Positions 52,714-64,000 of a stretch of 64,000 nucleotides of DNA are shown piece after piece. A program made the position numbers and the translations under genes. Location of the stretch: the NCBI GenBank assembly GCA_050084515.1, contig CM114271.1, positions 28,768,001-28,832,000 on the forward strand. The letters are read 5' to 3'. The stretch's first letter is position 1. Each line of letters begins with the position of its first letter. A model generated the notes under the pieces. It did not search any database. It was not told the DNA's origin and saw nothing but the letters and a program-made list of their open reading frames with translations. Source of the stretch: Blasia pusilla. Lineage: Eukaryota > Marchantiophyta > Marchantiopsida > Blasiales.

Positions 52714-54965
52714 TTAGGAGATGTTTTCAACAACATAGCAGCAGTTCACTTCTTGTGTCCAGTTTTGAATGATCAGATTCTCTGCACCTTTGTTCTGTAT
52801 AGCTAATTTTATCAACAGATTTAACTATAGAGTAGTGTCAGATTCTTGTTTATCGGCTGGCAAAGTGTGCAAAAGCTTAGTATTTGCTCGTCCAAATTTG
52901 CCCCCCTATTGGGGCTTGATGTTGTCTGTCATTTTTCTCTGGTTGAGAATATCAAACCACCGTGGTTTTAGAGGGGTTGTAGTTACTTGGGGATAGTACT
53001 TGATTGGTTACGAATGGGTCGGTACTGCCCATGTTTTAGTGAATATCAACTGAAACTCACTGTCAACCCCGGGCTGTGTAGTCATTGATCGTTTGCTGGT
53101 GAAATCATCATCCAGAAATGTGTAAGTGGGGGTCATAATGTCATAGATTTAATCTGAACAGAGATGTGTACATGAAATGTTAACAGTGACCTAAAAGAAA
53201 AGATGGTCCCACAAGCCTTGCCGCCCCTTTTATGATCTGCTCGCAAATCTGAATATTTTCTGAGAGCTTATGATCTTCTGCTCCCATTCAGCTGGAATAC
53301 TGCTTGGCTCCAAAACCTTGAAAAAAAATCTCCTGGCATTCATTCTCTGGCAGCCCGCTACCATAATCTGTTTCCATTACATACAGGAAGGTATACTGCA
53401 ATTTTGCAATTCTCATGCGAGCAAATTCGTGTGAATTAATGGAATGTGGGCACTCTCTCAGATGGCACTATGGAAAGATGCTTGAAAAAATTGTGCGGAT
53501 TTTCTCGTCCCTAGGTGTAAGTATAGCAAACAGGTTTTATTGTCAAGGACAGCACCGAATGCAACGGGGGAAGATTTCGAAAACAAAAGACGGACATTCT
53601 ATTTACTGGATTTCAAACGCAAATGGCGACAGTTTCCAGTCGCCGCACACTAATTGTGACTGGTTTCACCGCCCATACCAGTTGGACACATACCCAGAGG
53701 CCATGCATTAATACGAATAACCCATCTTATTTAGGAGCATTCGTAGAATCGGGAAGATATGTGCCAGTCACACCTCCCACGATATGAGTCCCAGAGGCTC
53801 GAATGGCTTTACGGTTTCCGCGCACCTTGTCTTACCTAGCGCAGCATGTGAGCATGTGGCAGTAGAAAGTGGTAAAAGATCTGCTGTCCACAGCTAAAAA
53901 GTGCAACGGTCAAGAAGGAACATGGAAAATTAATTGTCTGGTCAGCTATCTGAGTTTGATTCGGGGTCATCACCCATGGAATTTGGTCAGAGCACCTTAT
54001 CGGGTATCTCTCAGGTGTACCTGTAGGTGTCACACGCACGAGGCCGGCCACCTACCTCACCTGGCCAATGCGAATCGTACGGAACCACAATTCCGAAATC
54101 ATATGGCAACATTTTCCTTACGTGTGTTGTGTCGGTGAAGGAGCAGATAGAAGTTATTTGTGTTGTGCTGGTGAAAGAGCACATACATGATACACATATG
54201 TTTAGTGAGACTCGAATTAGTGATGAGGAATTTTCAAATTATCCCGAACACACTCGTAAATGGCTCATAAAAATGTGGGAAAGACAGCAAGTTTGCAGAA
54301 ATATAATATTTCATTGAAGAGTGAATTTTTCATTTGTCAACATCCATTTACTTCACGAATATCTTTTTTACAACTCGTGTTGTCCCATCCTGGTGCTACC
54401 CATCCTATCTATGAGACTCTGCAGTCTGGGGGATCTGTCGCTACTCCTCTAAGGAAGAATCTGAAAGATAACATGATATCGGAACTTCAGAAGGCACCAT
54501 AATCACTATACTATCCAATCAAAGCTCAGAGCCGAAGCAAGATAAGTACTATCTGACCCTACATGGAAGCTAAGTATTCCAAGATTCTGTGGCTCAGAAG
54601 GCATGCGATACTTTCTCCGCACACGAATCACGAGGACCTGCACAAACTTGTCACCAGTATGAGACAAAGTGCTGACGTTTGAACGGTTGACTCAGACAAT
54701 CCAAGAATTATCCTCTTCCTGATACTGAGTATATTAGGTTGTATCGAAGCGTACAATGGAAGTAACGTAAGACTGGAGTGCTCCAAGAGGTTTGTTAAGA
54801 CAGAATGAATACCTTTGGGGAAACGCAACTCACTCGTGAGTCTTTTTTCTCTTATTTGCAAGCTCATTCACAGCTGTAAGATGAGTTGCATGCGCTCTCT
54901 GCTGGCATGCACTACATTTAGTATAGATAAGGAAACAGATGAATAGAGTGGAATACGTCAAGATC
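52714..54965. other. Intergenic region between RING exons and aldo-keto reductase
   Basis: No frame on either strand resembles a known family. It would hold the 3' ends of two convergent genes (RING exons on plus, reductase on minus). Confidence 0.4.
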
Positions 54966-56724
54966 CTACTCCTCATCATCCCAGAACTCTTCAGGGGTCT
55001 TCCAGGGTCCTTTGTATATTGGAGAAAAATCACAAAGTCGTTTCTGGTTGATGGTCTTGATTTTCTGATGATCTTCCTCGGTCAAATTGAACTCAAAAAT
55101 GCTCAAATTCTGAATTTGACGGTCCTTGTTGTACGTTTTGGGCACAGCTGCAAAGCCACTCTCTGTGATCCACCGCAAAGTAATCTGCACAGGTCCACCA
55201 TCACATGCAACATATTTGAACTTTCATTTTCATGTTGGAATTGTATCTCCAACGAATTGAGTCGGTCAAACTGGTTTGTTTCATTGAAGTTTGAGCCATT
55301 GAAAGAGAAAGCACTGTAACTATTACAATTGTAATTCTGACGGCACTTTCCTTTTCGTTACTTAACCTAGAAAGGCTGGAGGCTGAAGTGCAGTGAGTGC
55401 GGGACTAATCCTGACTTCTGAAATGCAAAATGATCTCAGTCGAAGGCACGATAAGTAACAAGGGTTTTACCTGGGGCACACTCTTGCCGTGGTTCTCAGC
55501 TATATCCTTCAGAATAGGGTTCTGCATCAAGTCCTTCCCACCATAAGAATATTGATACGCTGCAAGAGGGGACCAGGCAGTGATCTGTATGCCTTTCTTG
55601 TCACAGTAGGCCTTCAGCTTCGCATGCTGCAAGTGAGGATGTAGCTCCACCTGCATGCAATGGCAGGTACACATGACTCTTCACAGTATTAGCTAATATT
55701 CCACATCCTTTCTGCAGTGCGCAGTGAAAACGTCACAAGTTAAAAGCCAACATTAACTTGGCACTGCCTCACTTAGAAACGCACGATGTTGGGTGGACGC
55801 TGGACCTGATTAACAGCAGGGATTATAGTCGCATGAGGTAGAAGCTCCTGGAGTCTCTTGACTTCAAAATTACTCACTCCGATAGCTTTGGTCAGGCCCA
55901 TGTGCACAAGCTTCTCCATTTCCTGCCAGACGCCCTTCATGTCGAGTGGCAGAAAATCGTCCTCTGTCAACATCATGAAAGAATGGGTTGTGTCCTGTCT
56001 AATTCGAACAGGCCAGTGGATGAGGTACAAATCCAAATAATCCAGCTGCAATTGGCTGCAACAAACAAGCCCTCCACCAGTCAGTTCAATTCGCCAGACG
56101 GACGAGAAGGAGACTCGAGAAACACGGCGTGCTTCACCTCTGGTAGTGAAATCTACGCAGTGCCTCACCAATCTGTGAATTCCGAATTGGCGGTCTCACC
56201 TGAGGCTCTTCTGAATCGCGGGGAGCACTAGTGGAGGATCCACATCCTGAACTCCGATCTTTGTGGTCACAAACACGTCCTCCCTGTTCACGATGCCCCT
56301 CTTGAACGCCTCCTGTAGAGCTGCCCCCAACGCAGCTTCCGTGCCATAGACAGCAGCGGTATCAAAATGCCGATAGCCATTCTGCATGCACGATGCCAAC
56401 CAGCTATGCCTCACAAATCCAAAGCGAAAACGTGACGATTACCGCAAGCTCTGATCTGCTCAGGTGAGCCCCACTACCGCTCATCGTCACCGCATCCACA
56501 ATTGCAGCAGTGACAGAACACGGACCAAAACACGAACTCTAACAGTCAGCGGCGGCCCAAACTGCAGCCGCCGCCGTCGCTCCGAGATTCACCTCGATGG
56601 CCTGCAGTACGCCGGCCTCGACGACCTCCGCGGCCTCCCCCATGCTCCCGGTGCCCAACCCGATGGCGGGCATCCAAGCTCCATTGTTTAGCTTAAACTG
56701 CAGCACTTCCTTCGGATCCACCAT
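54966..56724 (-). CDS. Aldo-keto reductase (AKR superfamily), five exons
   Basis: Minus-strand exons 56593-56724, 56200-56381, 55806-56055, 55471-55650 and 54966-55184 join with consistent phases into 320 codons, the usual AKR length. The start is MVDPKEVLQFKLNNGAWMPA, then GLGTGSM. The catalytic tetrad is visible: Asp and Tyr in YRHFDTAAVYGTE, Lys in DVFVTTKIG, His in YLDLYLIHWPV. IGVSNFEVKRLQELL, PAVNQVELHPHLQ, ITAWSPLAAY and AAVPKTYNKDRQIQNLSIFE (NADP-binding end) are typical. It should reduce carbonyl groups of aldehydes or sugars with NADPH in the cytosol; the substrate cannot be read from sequence. All donors are GT (one is the weak CAG|GTCCAG at 55805) and acceptors AG. No defect is seen. 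Confidence 0.88.
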
Positions 56725-57200
56725 CTTCTTCTTCCTCCTCCCAATCGATCCCCGTCACTTCCTTCCCTCCTGTCAACCAATTTAACGCGCTTCTCTTCTC
56801 CCTCTTCTCTGGTCATTACCGGCTTCTTCCCCACTGCCATATATCCATCCCTCCGTCCCACTGCCGTCTGTCATACCACTCCGCTCCAACGCTCCCATCG
56901 CATTTCCCCCATTCGTCAGTTTCGTGCGCAGCTTCGTGGTGCCGCGACTTCAGATCAAAGCGAGAAGTTCTGACTTTGACTTCTTCGATTCCGTTTCCCC
57001 AAATTCCCATGATTCCCATCCCAACCCGACTTCGTCTCTCCTGCGCGTGCGTAGGATGGAAGCTCGACTAGGACATCGACTTGGACTTGGGCTGGGAGCC
57101 TCGGGCTGGTCCCTGCGTGTTGTCGGCCGAACTTCAATCCGGTGGGGTTTCCTTTCATTCATGCCTTCTCAATTTTTTCCTTTTGGAGAATGAAAAAGGA
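56725..57200 (-). promoter_or_regulatory. Upstream region of the aldo-keto reductase
   Basis: A GC- and pyrimidine-rich 5' region before the ATG at 56724. Short frames here are unrelated to any family. No definite TATA box is assigned. Confidence 0.3.
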
Positions 57201-58458
57201 AGATAATATTTGCACCCTCACCCTTGTACGGTATAAAAAGTGTTTAAAAACTTTTGTTAGTGAAAGCACAAATTCGAGTTTCTTTTTCCGGGATATGCGA
57301 AACATTTTTTTCACACGTAGCGTTCAAACAAATAAAATGGCATTTTCTAATAATAATATAAATTTAAAATTCTTTTCTCATATGAAAAATATTTATGCCA
57401 TTTTAATGGAAAGTTTTAAAATTTTAAATTAATGAACTCCATATTTGAGGTCTATTTAAAAAAAGTAGAATTTGTTGGTAATTTGGAAGGTTTCAATTGA
57501 AATTAAAGGTTTTGTATGCAATAGTTGGATTGGAGAGTAGAGGGATATGGTGGAGGAGGACTATGGCAGAGGAGATTGAGGGATGATTAGAATTTTGCTT
57601 GTAACTATTTTCATGATGATCCAATCTTTTCAATCTAAGGTCTAATGTGTTCATCTTCTTAAGCTTGAACTTTGGGTTCTTCTTTTTTCCATTTAAGATT
57701 GAGTTTTCCAAAGTTCTTGGGATCTTTGGACCTCCTTCTCTCCTAAATGTGCTCATAGATTCCTATACGCAATTTCAAACATAGCGCTCTCTTCATAGAG
57801 TGATTTCGGGTTACCATCGGTTTAAGGGATTCCTCTTTCTTTTCTGGATCTTTTGACACGGGCTGGGCCCAACATTACGAACTCATTCCCTCATAGCGGT
57901 CATTGGTGGGTGGCTCACTTACTCCTCACATCCTCTTTTTTGGTGTTTCCAATTTCTTTCATAATTTTCTTCTGGAATGTCGGTTTTGGACATGTTTGGG
58001 CTTGTTTCCATCGTCTTGACGAGCTCATTCTTTTCATATCAAGAAGGTTTTCTAGTTTTTCTTCCTTCTCTGTAGGCGCCTATTTTTTTGTAGGGGTTTG
58101 TTTTAGTTCAATTCCTCCCAAAAGTCTTCCTTGCTCTTTTAACTCCATACCTTACTGTTTCGTCCTTACATACGTTTTCCATCTCTTTAAGGACATTAGA
58201 AATTCATATTCTTGAGCCACCTCTTCGGATAACATATAGATCACTTTTCCTTTTCAATTTCTTTTTATATTTTTCTTATAATAACTTTCAATCATAAATT
58301 CGGTATTGCCGAATCTTCTTCTCTCCATCTAAATTTCTTTTGGACGAATTCCACTACTTTTGCTTTGCTAGTTATCCTCATGCTTTCTCCAAACCACGTT
58401 TCATATGTCTTTCCTTGTCTTCGATGACTTGCCTACCTTTACTTCTATATCATCAGAG
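57201..58458. other. AT-rich stretch without recognised gene
   Basis: Low-complexity AT-rich sequence with only short frames. The right part probably belongs to the 5' region of the reverse-transcriptase element that follows. Confidence 0.4.
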
Positions 58459-60732
58459 ATGGAGTTGGATTCTCCATCTACTCGCTTATCTCGTTTTACA
58501 CGCCCTCTTACAGCCGTAACCTCTCCCCCTGGTTCACCTCCTCATTGTAGATCTCCCCATTTTCCTCCAGACTAATATACCCATTACACTCGCTACATTT
58601 CTTCTGGATTCTCCTCTTCTCCCTTCTTTGCATTGTCCTATTGAGCCTAATCTTGATCCATTATTACGAAATCCTTCTACTTTGCCATCCCTACATATCT
58701 CATCTATGCCCTTGCTTTCAACTCCCATCTATTCTACCCAAATCTCCCCTCTTCCTCCTCCTCCTTCCCCAACCTCCTTACCCCCTCATCGTCGATCATC
58801 ACCACCTCTTGCACCTCCCACCTCCTCTCCTTGTAACCCTTCTACTTCTCCATTTGTACCAAAGTTTCGTTGCATACCTTGTGGTAAGGAGTTTGCTCCT
58901 AATGGGATCAAAAGACATCAACGCTACTGTCGATCCATGTATGGGCCTTCAATCCCTAACCCGATACCACCTCCTACTGCACTCCCCACAACAACTCCTT
59001 GGACCTGGTTAAGCCAAATGGATCTCCTTCACTCTTTCCATCCAGGTCTTCCTCGTCCTAGACTCTACACTTGCATTCCTATTGCTCTTCGTCCCATCAC
59101 CGAACCCGCTTTGCTTTTCCCATTAGAAAGGTTAGCGCGTGATCCCACAGATATCAAAGCTTGGTATCTCTTATTACTCTTCCCACAATGGGTTTTAGTC
59201 CTTCCTCCAAGGGGTGGTGCAACGGGTCATCGTGAAACCTCCACACGTATTCAACGCTTTATGTCTGGGGATTGGGAGAATCTTCAGAATGAGCATGTAC
59301 TTCGAGCCGAGGCCTTAGCTGCGACTCATCCCACTTAACATGTCAATCATGGAAGGCCTTCAATACAACAACGCCTTCGATGAAGTCTACTTTTGGGGCA
59401 GGTTGGTGAGTTTTCACGTGCAACTTGAGCATTGGGTCCTCTTTCTCCGGCGGTTCCAAGTGCGGGAATAGTGGCTCTCTTGGAAGCTCTTCATCCTTCT
59501 TCAAGTGGCGATGCTCCACCTTTTGTGGAAGACTATACAATGGACCCTCACTTGGAGCTTGACTTGGAGGTTTTCACAAGGGATTTTCTACAAACTCCTC
59601 GCTTATCAGCAAGCAGGCTATCAAGGATGGTTTTTTAGCATCTCTGCGAATGCTTTATCCCAACAGATTCAGCAAGTGGCTTTGTCTCTCTATATAAGGT
59701 GTGTGCACATATGGCGGTAGGTCGTCTTCCATTCTCTATATCTAGGCTCTTAAGGGCTTGTCGTTTGTTGGTTTTGGATAAGCCTCCTTCAAGTGTGTGC
59801 CCTTTGGCTATTCGAGAGGTTTTATATCGCTTGGTTAGTCGATCCGTATGCTTGCAATTTTTTCCTCACTTTAGTGCCCACTTATTTCCTCATCAATTTG
59901 GAGTGGCAACTCTTGAAGGTTGTGAGGCTGTGATGCATGGGATTTGCTCCACTCTTGATATTCATCCAGATTGGGTAGCAATTCAAGTCGATATGGTTGA
60001 CGCATTCAATTCACTTTCTCGTGTGGCCATCTTTGAGGAGTTATGTTGTGCAGGAAGACAACTCGCGAGCCTCATTCAATTTGTTTCCTCCTTCTATGCC
60101 TATGATACACCCTTTATCTATTTCCATCATGCTACTTCTGGGGAATATAGTATTCTACAATGGGCTTGTGGCACACGTCAAGGTGATCCCATGGGTGGCC
60201 TACTCTTTGCCATTGCCCATTTTCATGCCCTTCGAGCATCAGCGCAAGCATTTCCATCTTGTCTTTTCCCTTCTATTGCTGATGACACTCACATTATAGG
60301 TCCTCCTTCTAAAGTGGTTCTTGCTTATATCGATTTCGTGGAGCAACTCTCTTTCTTAAACCTTAAAGTCCAACCTAGTGAATGTGGAGTATGGTCTCCT
60401 TCATGCCTTCCCTCCATATTCATCCCACCTACTTATGATTTTCCCATCTATATTGAAGGGGTTAGAGTTCTTGGGGTCCCAATTGGCTTCATTGACTATG
60501 TCTCAAAGTTCTTGGATGAGGCCCTTGTGAAAGACGCGGAATGGCTTTATTTGTTACCTCATCTGGGGGGTCCCCTAGTGGCTTATGGGATTCTCTCCCA
60601 ATGTTTTCTACGACGTCCTTCCTACCTTCTTCGCACTTGTCCTCCCACTTCAAGGTTCTTACATCGGTTGGCCTCTTTTGACGCTTCTATCTTGGTAACT
60701 TTTGGTCAACTTCTTGGCCCGAATACCTTTTA
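58459..60732 (+). pseudogene. Reverse-transcriptase element with N-terminal zinc finger (non-LTR-like)
   Basis: A proline/serine-rich start (58459; 58628-59338) leads to FRCIPCGKEFAPNGIKRHQR and YC, a CxxC...HxxxxC finger. Next comes RIQRFMSGDWENLQNE, a broken part to 59690, then an open 59699-60732 RT: PLAIREVLYRLVSRSVCLQF, HQFGVATLEGCEAVMHGICS, VDMVDAFNSLSR (first catalytic Asp), GTRQGDPMGGLLFAIAHFHA and PSIADDTHIIG (ADD catalytic pair). It resembles RTs of non-LTR type more than LTR elements, but I cannot name the clade. A copia LTR truncates it at 60733. Confidence 0.6.
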
Positions 60733-61045
60733 TGGAAAACTGCTAAAGAAGCATAACTGGTGGGAAACGACTCTCACACTCACACACCACTAGGGAGAAC
60801 AAAATTTGCAATGAGAGAATGAGTGGAGGCTAGTCCCCTTCTCAATTATATAAGGTATATACAAACAACCCTAACCCTAATCCTAACCTTAACCATAGTC
60901 TCGAGTTAGACGAATTATGATTAACTAACCCTATTTAAGATAATCGTGCTTAGCTGACTAACCAAAATTAAGCTTTCCTAGTTAGTGTGAGTACCAAATG
61001 TAGCAGTTCAGGTGTCTCATGAGCTTGATTGTAACTCAATCTTCA
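60733..61045 (-). mobile_element. Ty1/copia LTR (second copy, minus orientation)
   Basis: Matches 39088-39394 and cuts the reverse-transcriptase frame. It begins TGGAAAACTGCTAAAG and ends ATCTTCA, next to CTCCTCCTCAAGCTC (the polypurine tract of the minus strand). ACCCTAACCCTAATCC near 60868 is part of the LTR. Confidence 0.65.
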
Positions 61046-63760
61046 ATACTCCTCCTCAAGCTCATATCGATATCTCTAACGCCTAATCATTTTAAAACAT
61101 CTCAAACTTATCTCTAGACAATGCCTTTATAAAGATGTCAGCAATTTGTTGATTTGTACCTATATACACAAGATCAATTTCTCCTACAAGCACTTTCTCT
61201 CTGATAAAATGATAGTGCACCTCAATATGCTTTGTATGAGCATGAAACACAGGGTTATTAGCAATCTTGATGCTACTAATATTATCTGCATATATTACAC
61301 TAGGTCCTAAGTTACTAATACCAATCTCAACAAGTAATTGATGAAGCCACACCGCCTCACATGTTGCATTGGTTGCTCCTCTGTACTCAGCCTCTGTTGA
61401 AGATAAAGCAACTATAGGTTGCTTCTTTGAAGCCCAACTTATACCTACGCTTGCCAAAGTAAATGAATAACAAGATGTGGAGTTTCAATCACATACGCTT
61501 CTTGCCCCATCATCATCTGTGAATCTCTGTAATTGAAAACTCAGAGAAGGTTCAAAGAGAAGCCCAAATTGAATAGAGAATTTCATATACCGCATAATCC
61601 TCCTCATCAAGGTGAGGTTTTCGAGGTGCTTGCATAAAATGGCTCACTAGGCCAACAACATAGCTCAAATCTTGTCTGGTTATAGTTAGATAGATCAAAC
61701 TTCCAACCATGCTCATGTACATATCAGAATCTGCAAGCAACTCTCCTTCATCCACTCTTAGCTTCACACTGGTCCAACGGTGTAGAGATTTGCTTACAAG
61801 CCGTCATACCATGTTTTGAAAGCATTTGAAGAGCATATTGTCGTTGTAGTAACCACATGCTATCTCCAACCTTGATAAACTCTATACCAAGGAAGTACTT
61901 GAGTTCTCCCAAGTCCTTTATATCAAATTCTGCTTGTAACTTAAGCTTGATTTGTTGTACCATTTCTTCAGTACTCCTAGTAATCATGAGATCGTCAACA
62001 TACAACGTAATGAGAACCGTATGATCTTGTCCTCTCAAGACATATAACAAGGAGTCAGAATCACATACCCTAAAACCTAATTCTTGTAGGATATATGTAA
62101 TCTTGTCATACCAAGCTCTTGGAGCTTGTTTAAGCTCGTATAGAGCTTTCTTCAACCTGCATACGCAAAATGGAAACTTGGGATGCTCATATCCAGATGG
62201 TTGAGTCATATATACCTCCTCGTATAGATCTCCATTCAAGAAGACATTCTTGACGTCCATGTGATGTAATCTCCACTTCTTACTTATTACAACTGCATCC
62301 ATTGTTCTTGTAGTCGCCATCTTTGCAACAGGTCTAAATGTTTCCTCATAATCAATGCCATATTGTCATGCATAGCCCTTAGCCATCAATCTCACTTTGT
62401 ATTTGTTAATTGTACCATCTTCAATCCATTCGACTTTACTTGCAGCTTCTTCAAAACAGTTCGACTCCTGTTCTTGAAGGGTAGTCATCATGTATGTATG
62501 ATGTGTTGCAAGGAAACTTTCATTTATGAATCTATGAACTGGATGTGTAACTCGATCTACAAAGTTTTTGTTGAGAGGTAGATGCTTCTGACACCTGACT
62601 CGAGCTCTAACTAGTGTCAACAGACTCAATACGTACTCTTCCCATCCATGGACTCACAGATATAACTGATGAATCTAGGATTTCTCTGAATCCTGCACTA
62701 GTACTTGGGGAAGTTGAAGGCAATGTCTGTTGATTTACAGTCATATTCTCCCCCTCAATAGACGAGTTTAGAGTTGGAATAGACTCAGATGGAGCATACC
62801 ATGACTTTAGCTCATCAAAGACAACATCCTGACTAATAATAAGTTTCCTAGAGGATGGAATGTAGCACTTATACCCCTTAGTTCCATCAACATAGCCAAT
62901 GAAGATACATCTTTCAAACTTGGGGTCTAATTTATGACGTCTCTCAGAAGGAACATGAGCATAACAAATACAACCAAATACTTTCAAGAAGGAAAAATGA
63001 GGTTTACTTCATGTGAAGACTTCAAATGGAGTTTTATCATGAACTTTTGCTGTTGGAGTTCGGTTGATTAAGAAGACTTCATATGCTACAGCCTCTGCCC
63101 AATACACCTTAGGCATGTTCTTCTCATTCAGTATAGCTCGTGCCGCTTCAGCAATATGTCGATTCTTCCTCTCAGCCCCTCCATTTTGTTGTGGAGTATA
63201 ACGGCAAGTCACTTGACGTTGGATGCCATTCTAATGTAAATAGTCATCAAACTCTGTTGAAAGATACTCTCCTCCTCCTTCACTACACAATTTCAGAATG
63301 TGTTCTCATGTCTGCTTCTCTACTAGAACTCTGAATGTTTGGAACACTGAGAATATCTCTTACTTAGATTTCTCAAAGTATACCCATATATACCTAGAGA
63401 AGTCATCAATAAATGAAACAAAGTATTGGCAACCACTAAGGCTATGTTGTGATGCTGTCCACATATCACTGTGGATCAACTCCAATATCCTGGATGCTCT
63501 TCTATCTTGCTTTGGGAAAGGAAATCTAGCTTGTTTTCCAAATTGGAAAGCATGACATATCTCTAATGTAGCAGGGATCGCTCATTTAGGCAGTCTTATT
63601 ACTATATTAGATGATGAAAGACTCTATAATCTTTGAAGATTCATATGTCCAATTCTTTTATGTCACACATTTAGATTTGTGACTTGTTGGCCGGTTTGAC
63701 CATACATTGTTGTTTGAATCTCTAATGTACAAGAGTTTACTGAGTTCGATCCCCTAGATG
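61046..63760 (-). pseudogene. Ty1/copia pol: integrase, reverse transcriptase, RNase H
   Basis: Minus-strand order from the right: HKRIGHMNLQRL (gag-pre-integrase finger, about 63650), ILELIHSDMWTASQHSLSGC and FVSFIDDFSRYIWVYFEKSK (integrase core, 63300-63560), GGGEYLSTEFDDYL, TCRYTPQQNGGAERKNRHI (63009-63212), MKVFGCICYAHVPSERRHKL (62607-62987), GTINKYKVRLMAKGYA, then 61748-62320 MDVKNVFLNGDLYEEVYMTQ and LITLYVDDLMITRS (YVDD), and 61092-61457 ISWASKKQPIVALSSTEAEY (RNase H). Order IN-RT-RH defines Ty1/copia. Frame breaks near 61480-61560, 61750 and 62360 and a deletion before the RT make it defective. The 5' end lies beyond the window. Confidence 0.8.
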
Positions 63761-64000
63761 ATCATTGTTTAGTGAAAAGAGAGTTTAAAATTACAATTCT
63801 CTGGCAATAGTTGTATTTAGGTGTGAATAATTTAGATTCAATATCTTATCAACGTATTCAAATATTTCTTAGTACCAAGGTTTCTTTTCTCAATTCTCTC
63901 TAGTGGAGTTGACATCACGCTCAAGTAGATTTCCCCTCGACATCAAGAAACCTCACAGAGATCTCAACAAGGAAGTTGGCTTTTCCTACTTTCAGAACTC
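63761..64000. other. Right edge, probably copia gag-side remnant
   Basis: No clear frame. Likely the continuation of the minus-strand copia element. Confidence 0.25.

Noticed and set aside
53836-54500. Short frames between the RING exons and the aldo-keto reductase as genes
   Set aside because: No domain, no splice support, and no resemblance to the other copies in the window.
56464-56785. Plus-strand frames over the aldo-keto reductase start
   Set aside because: Antisense to exon 1 and its intron; the minus-strand gene has full motif and splice support.
60860-60900. Telomere-like ACCCTAACCCTAATCC stretch
   Set aside because: Only a few imperfect units and located within a copia LTR.

Overview
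This window looks like nuclear DNA of a streptophyte, most likely a land plant. Host-type genes have GT-AG introns, and there is heavy nested invasion by Ty1/copia, Ty3/gypsy, Mutator-like (MULE) and non-LTR-like elements. I cannot name the species. A cytosine methyltransferase inside a retrotransposon, and a ParB-like/amino-methyltransferase repeat gene, would suit a non-seed plant or charophyte, but that is inference.

Layout. 1-19.0 kb and 33.2-38.6 kb hold a dispersed family (working name PaMT) present here as two longer copies (A 3.4-7.1 kb, B 16.5-19.0 kb), one 3' copy (C 33.2-36.3 kb) and two 3' fragments (1-200; 11.8-12.3 kb). Its conceptual gene encodes a coiled-coil segment, a ParB/sulfiredoxin-like domain (DGNHR), helical linkers, and a DNA amino-methyltransferase in permuted (beta-class) order. 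Copies A and B are mixed with MULE-like transposase fragments in large inverted repeats (0.65-3.06 kb against 9.38-11.8 kb; 7.57-9.4 kb against 12.8-14.24 kb). 19.0-33.19 kb is a truncated Ty3/gypsy element split by a second, 9.7 kb gypsy element. The second carries a DNMT3-like C5 cytosine methyltransferase between protease and reverse transcriptase. 39.1-41.6 kb and 60.7-64 kb are Ty1/copia copies on the minus strand. 45.3-56.7 kb is the host-gene island: a UBA-UBX protein gene, RING-H2 exons (same or next gene) and a five-exon aldo-keto reductase whose splice phases all close. 58.4-60.7 kb is a zinc-finger reverse-transcriptase element cut by a copia LTR.

Most striking signals: (1) dozens of copies of a palindrome (arms CAACCCGTCGGA and TCCGACGGGTTG) in tandem arrays of differing unit length, with arms that often vary together; (2) these arrays lie inside introns of the PaMT gene, in two different introns and three copies; (3) the PaMT protein joins a ParB-like domain to a DNA methyltransferase, so a protein/palindrome pair is a testable idea; (4) the cytosine methyltransferase carried by the gypsy element. 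Nearly all mobile-element genes here are broken by stops and frameshifts. Only the aldo-keto reductase and, probably, the UBA-UBX/RING region look intact.
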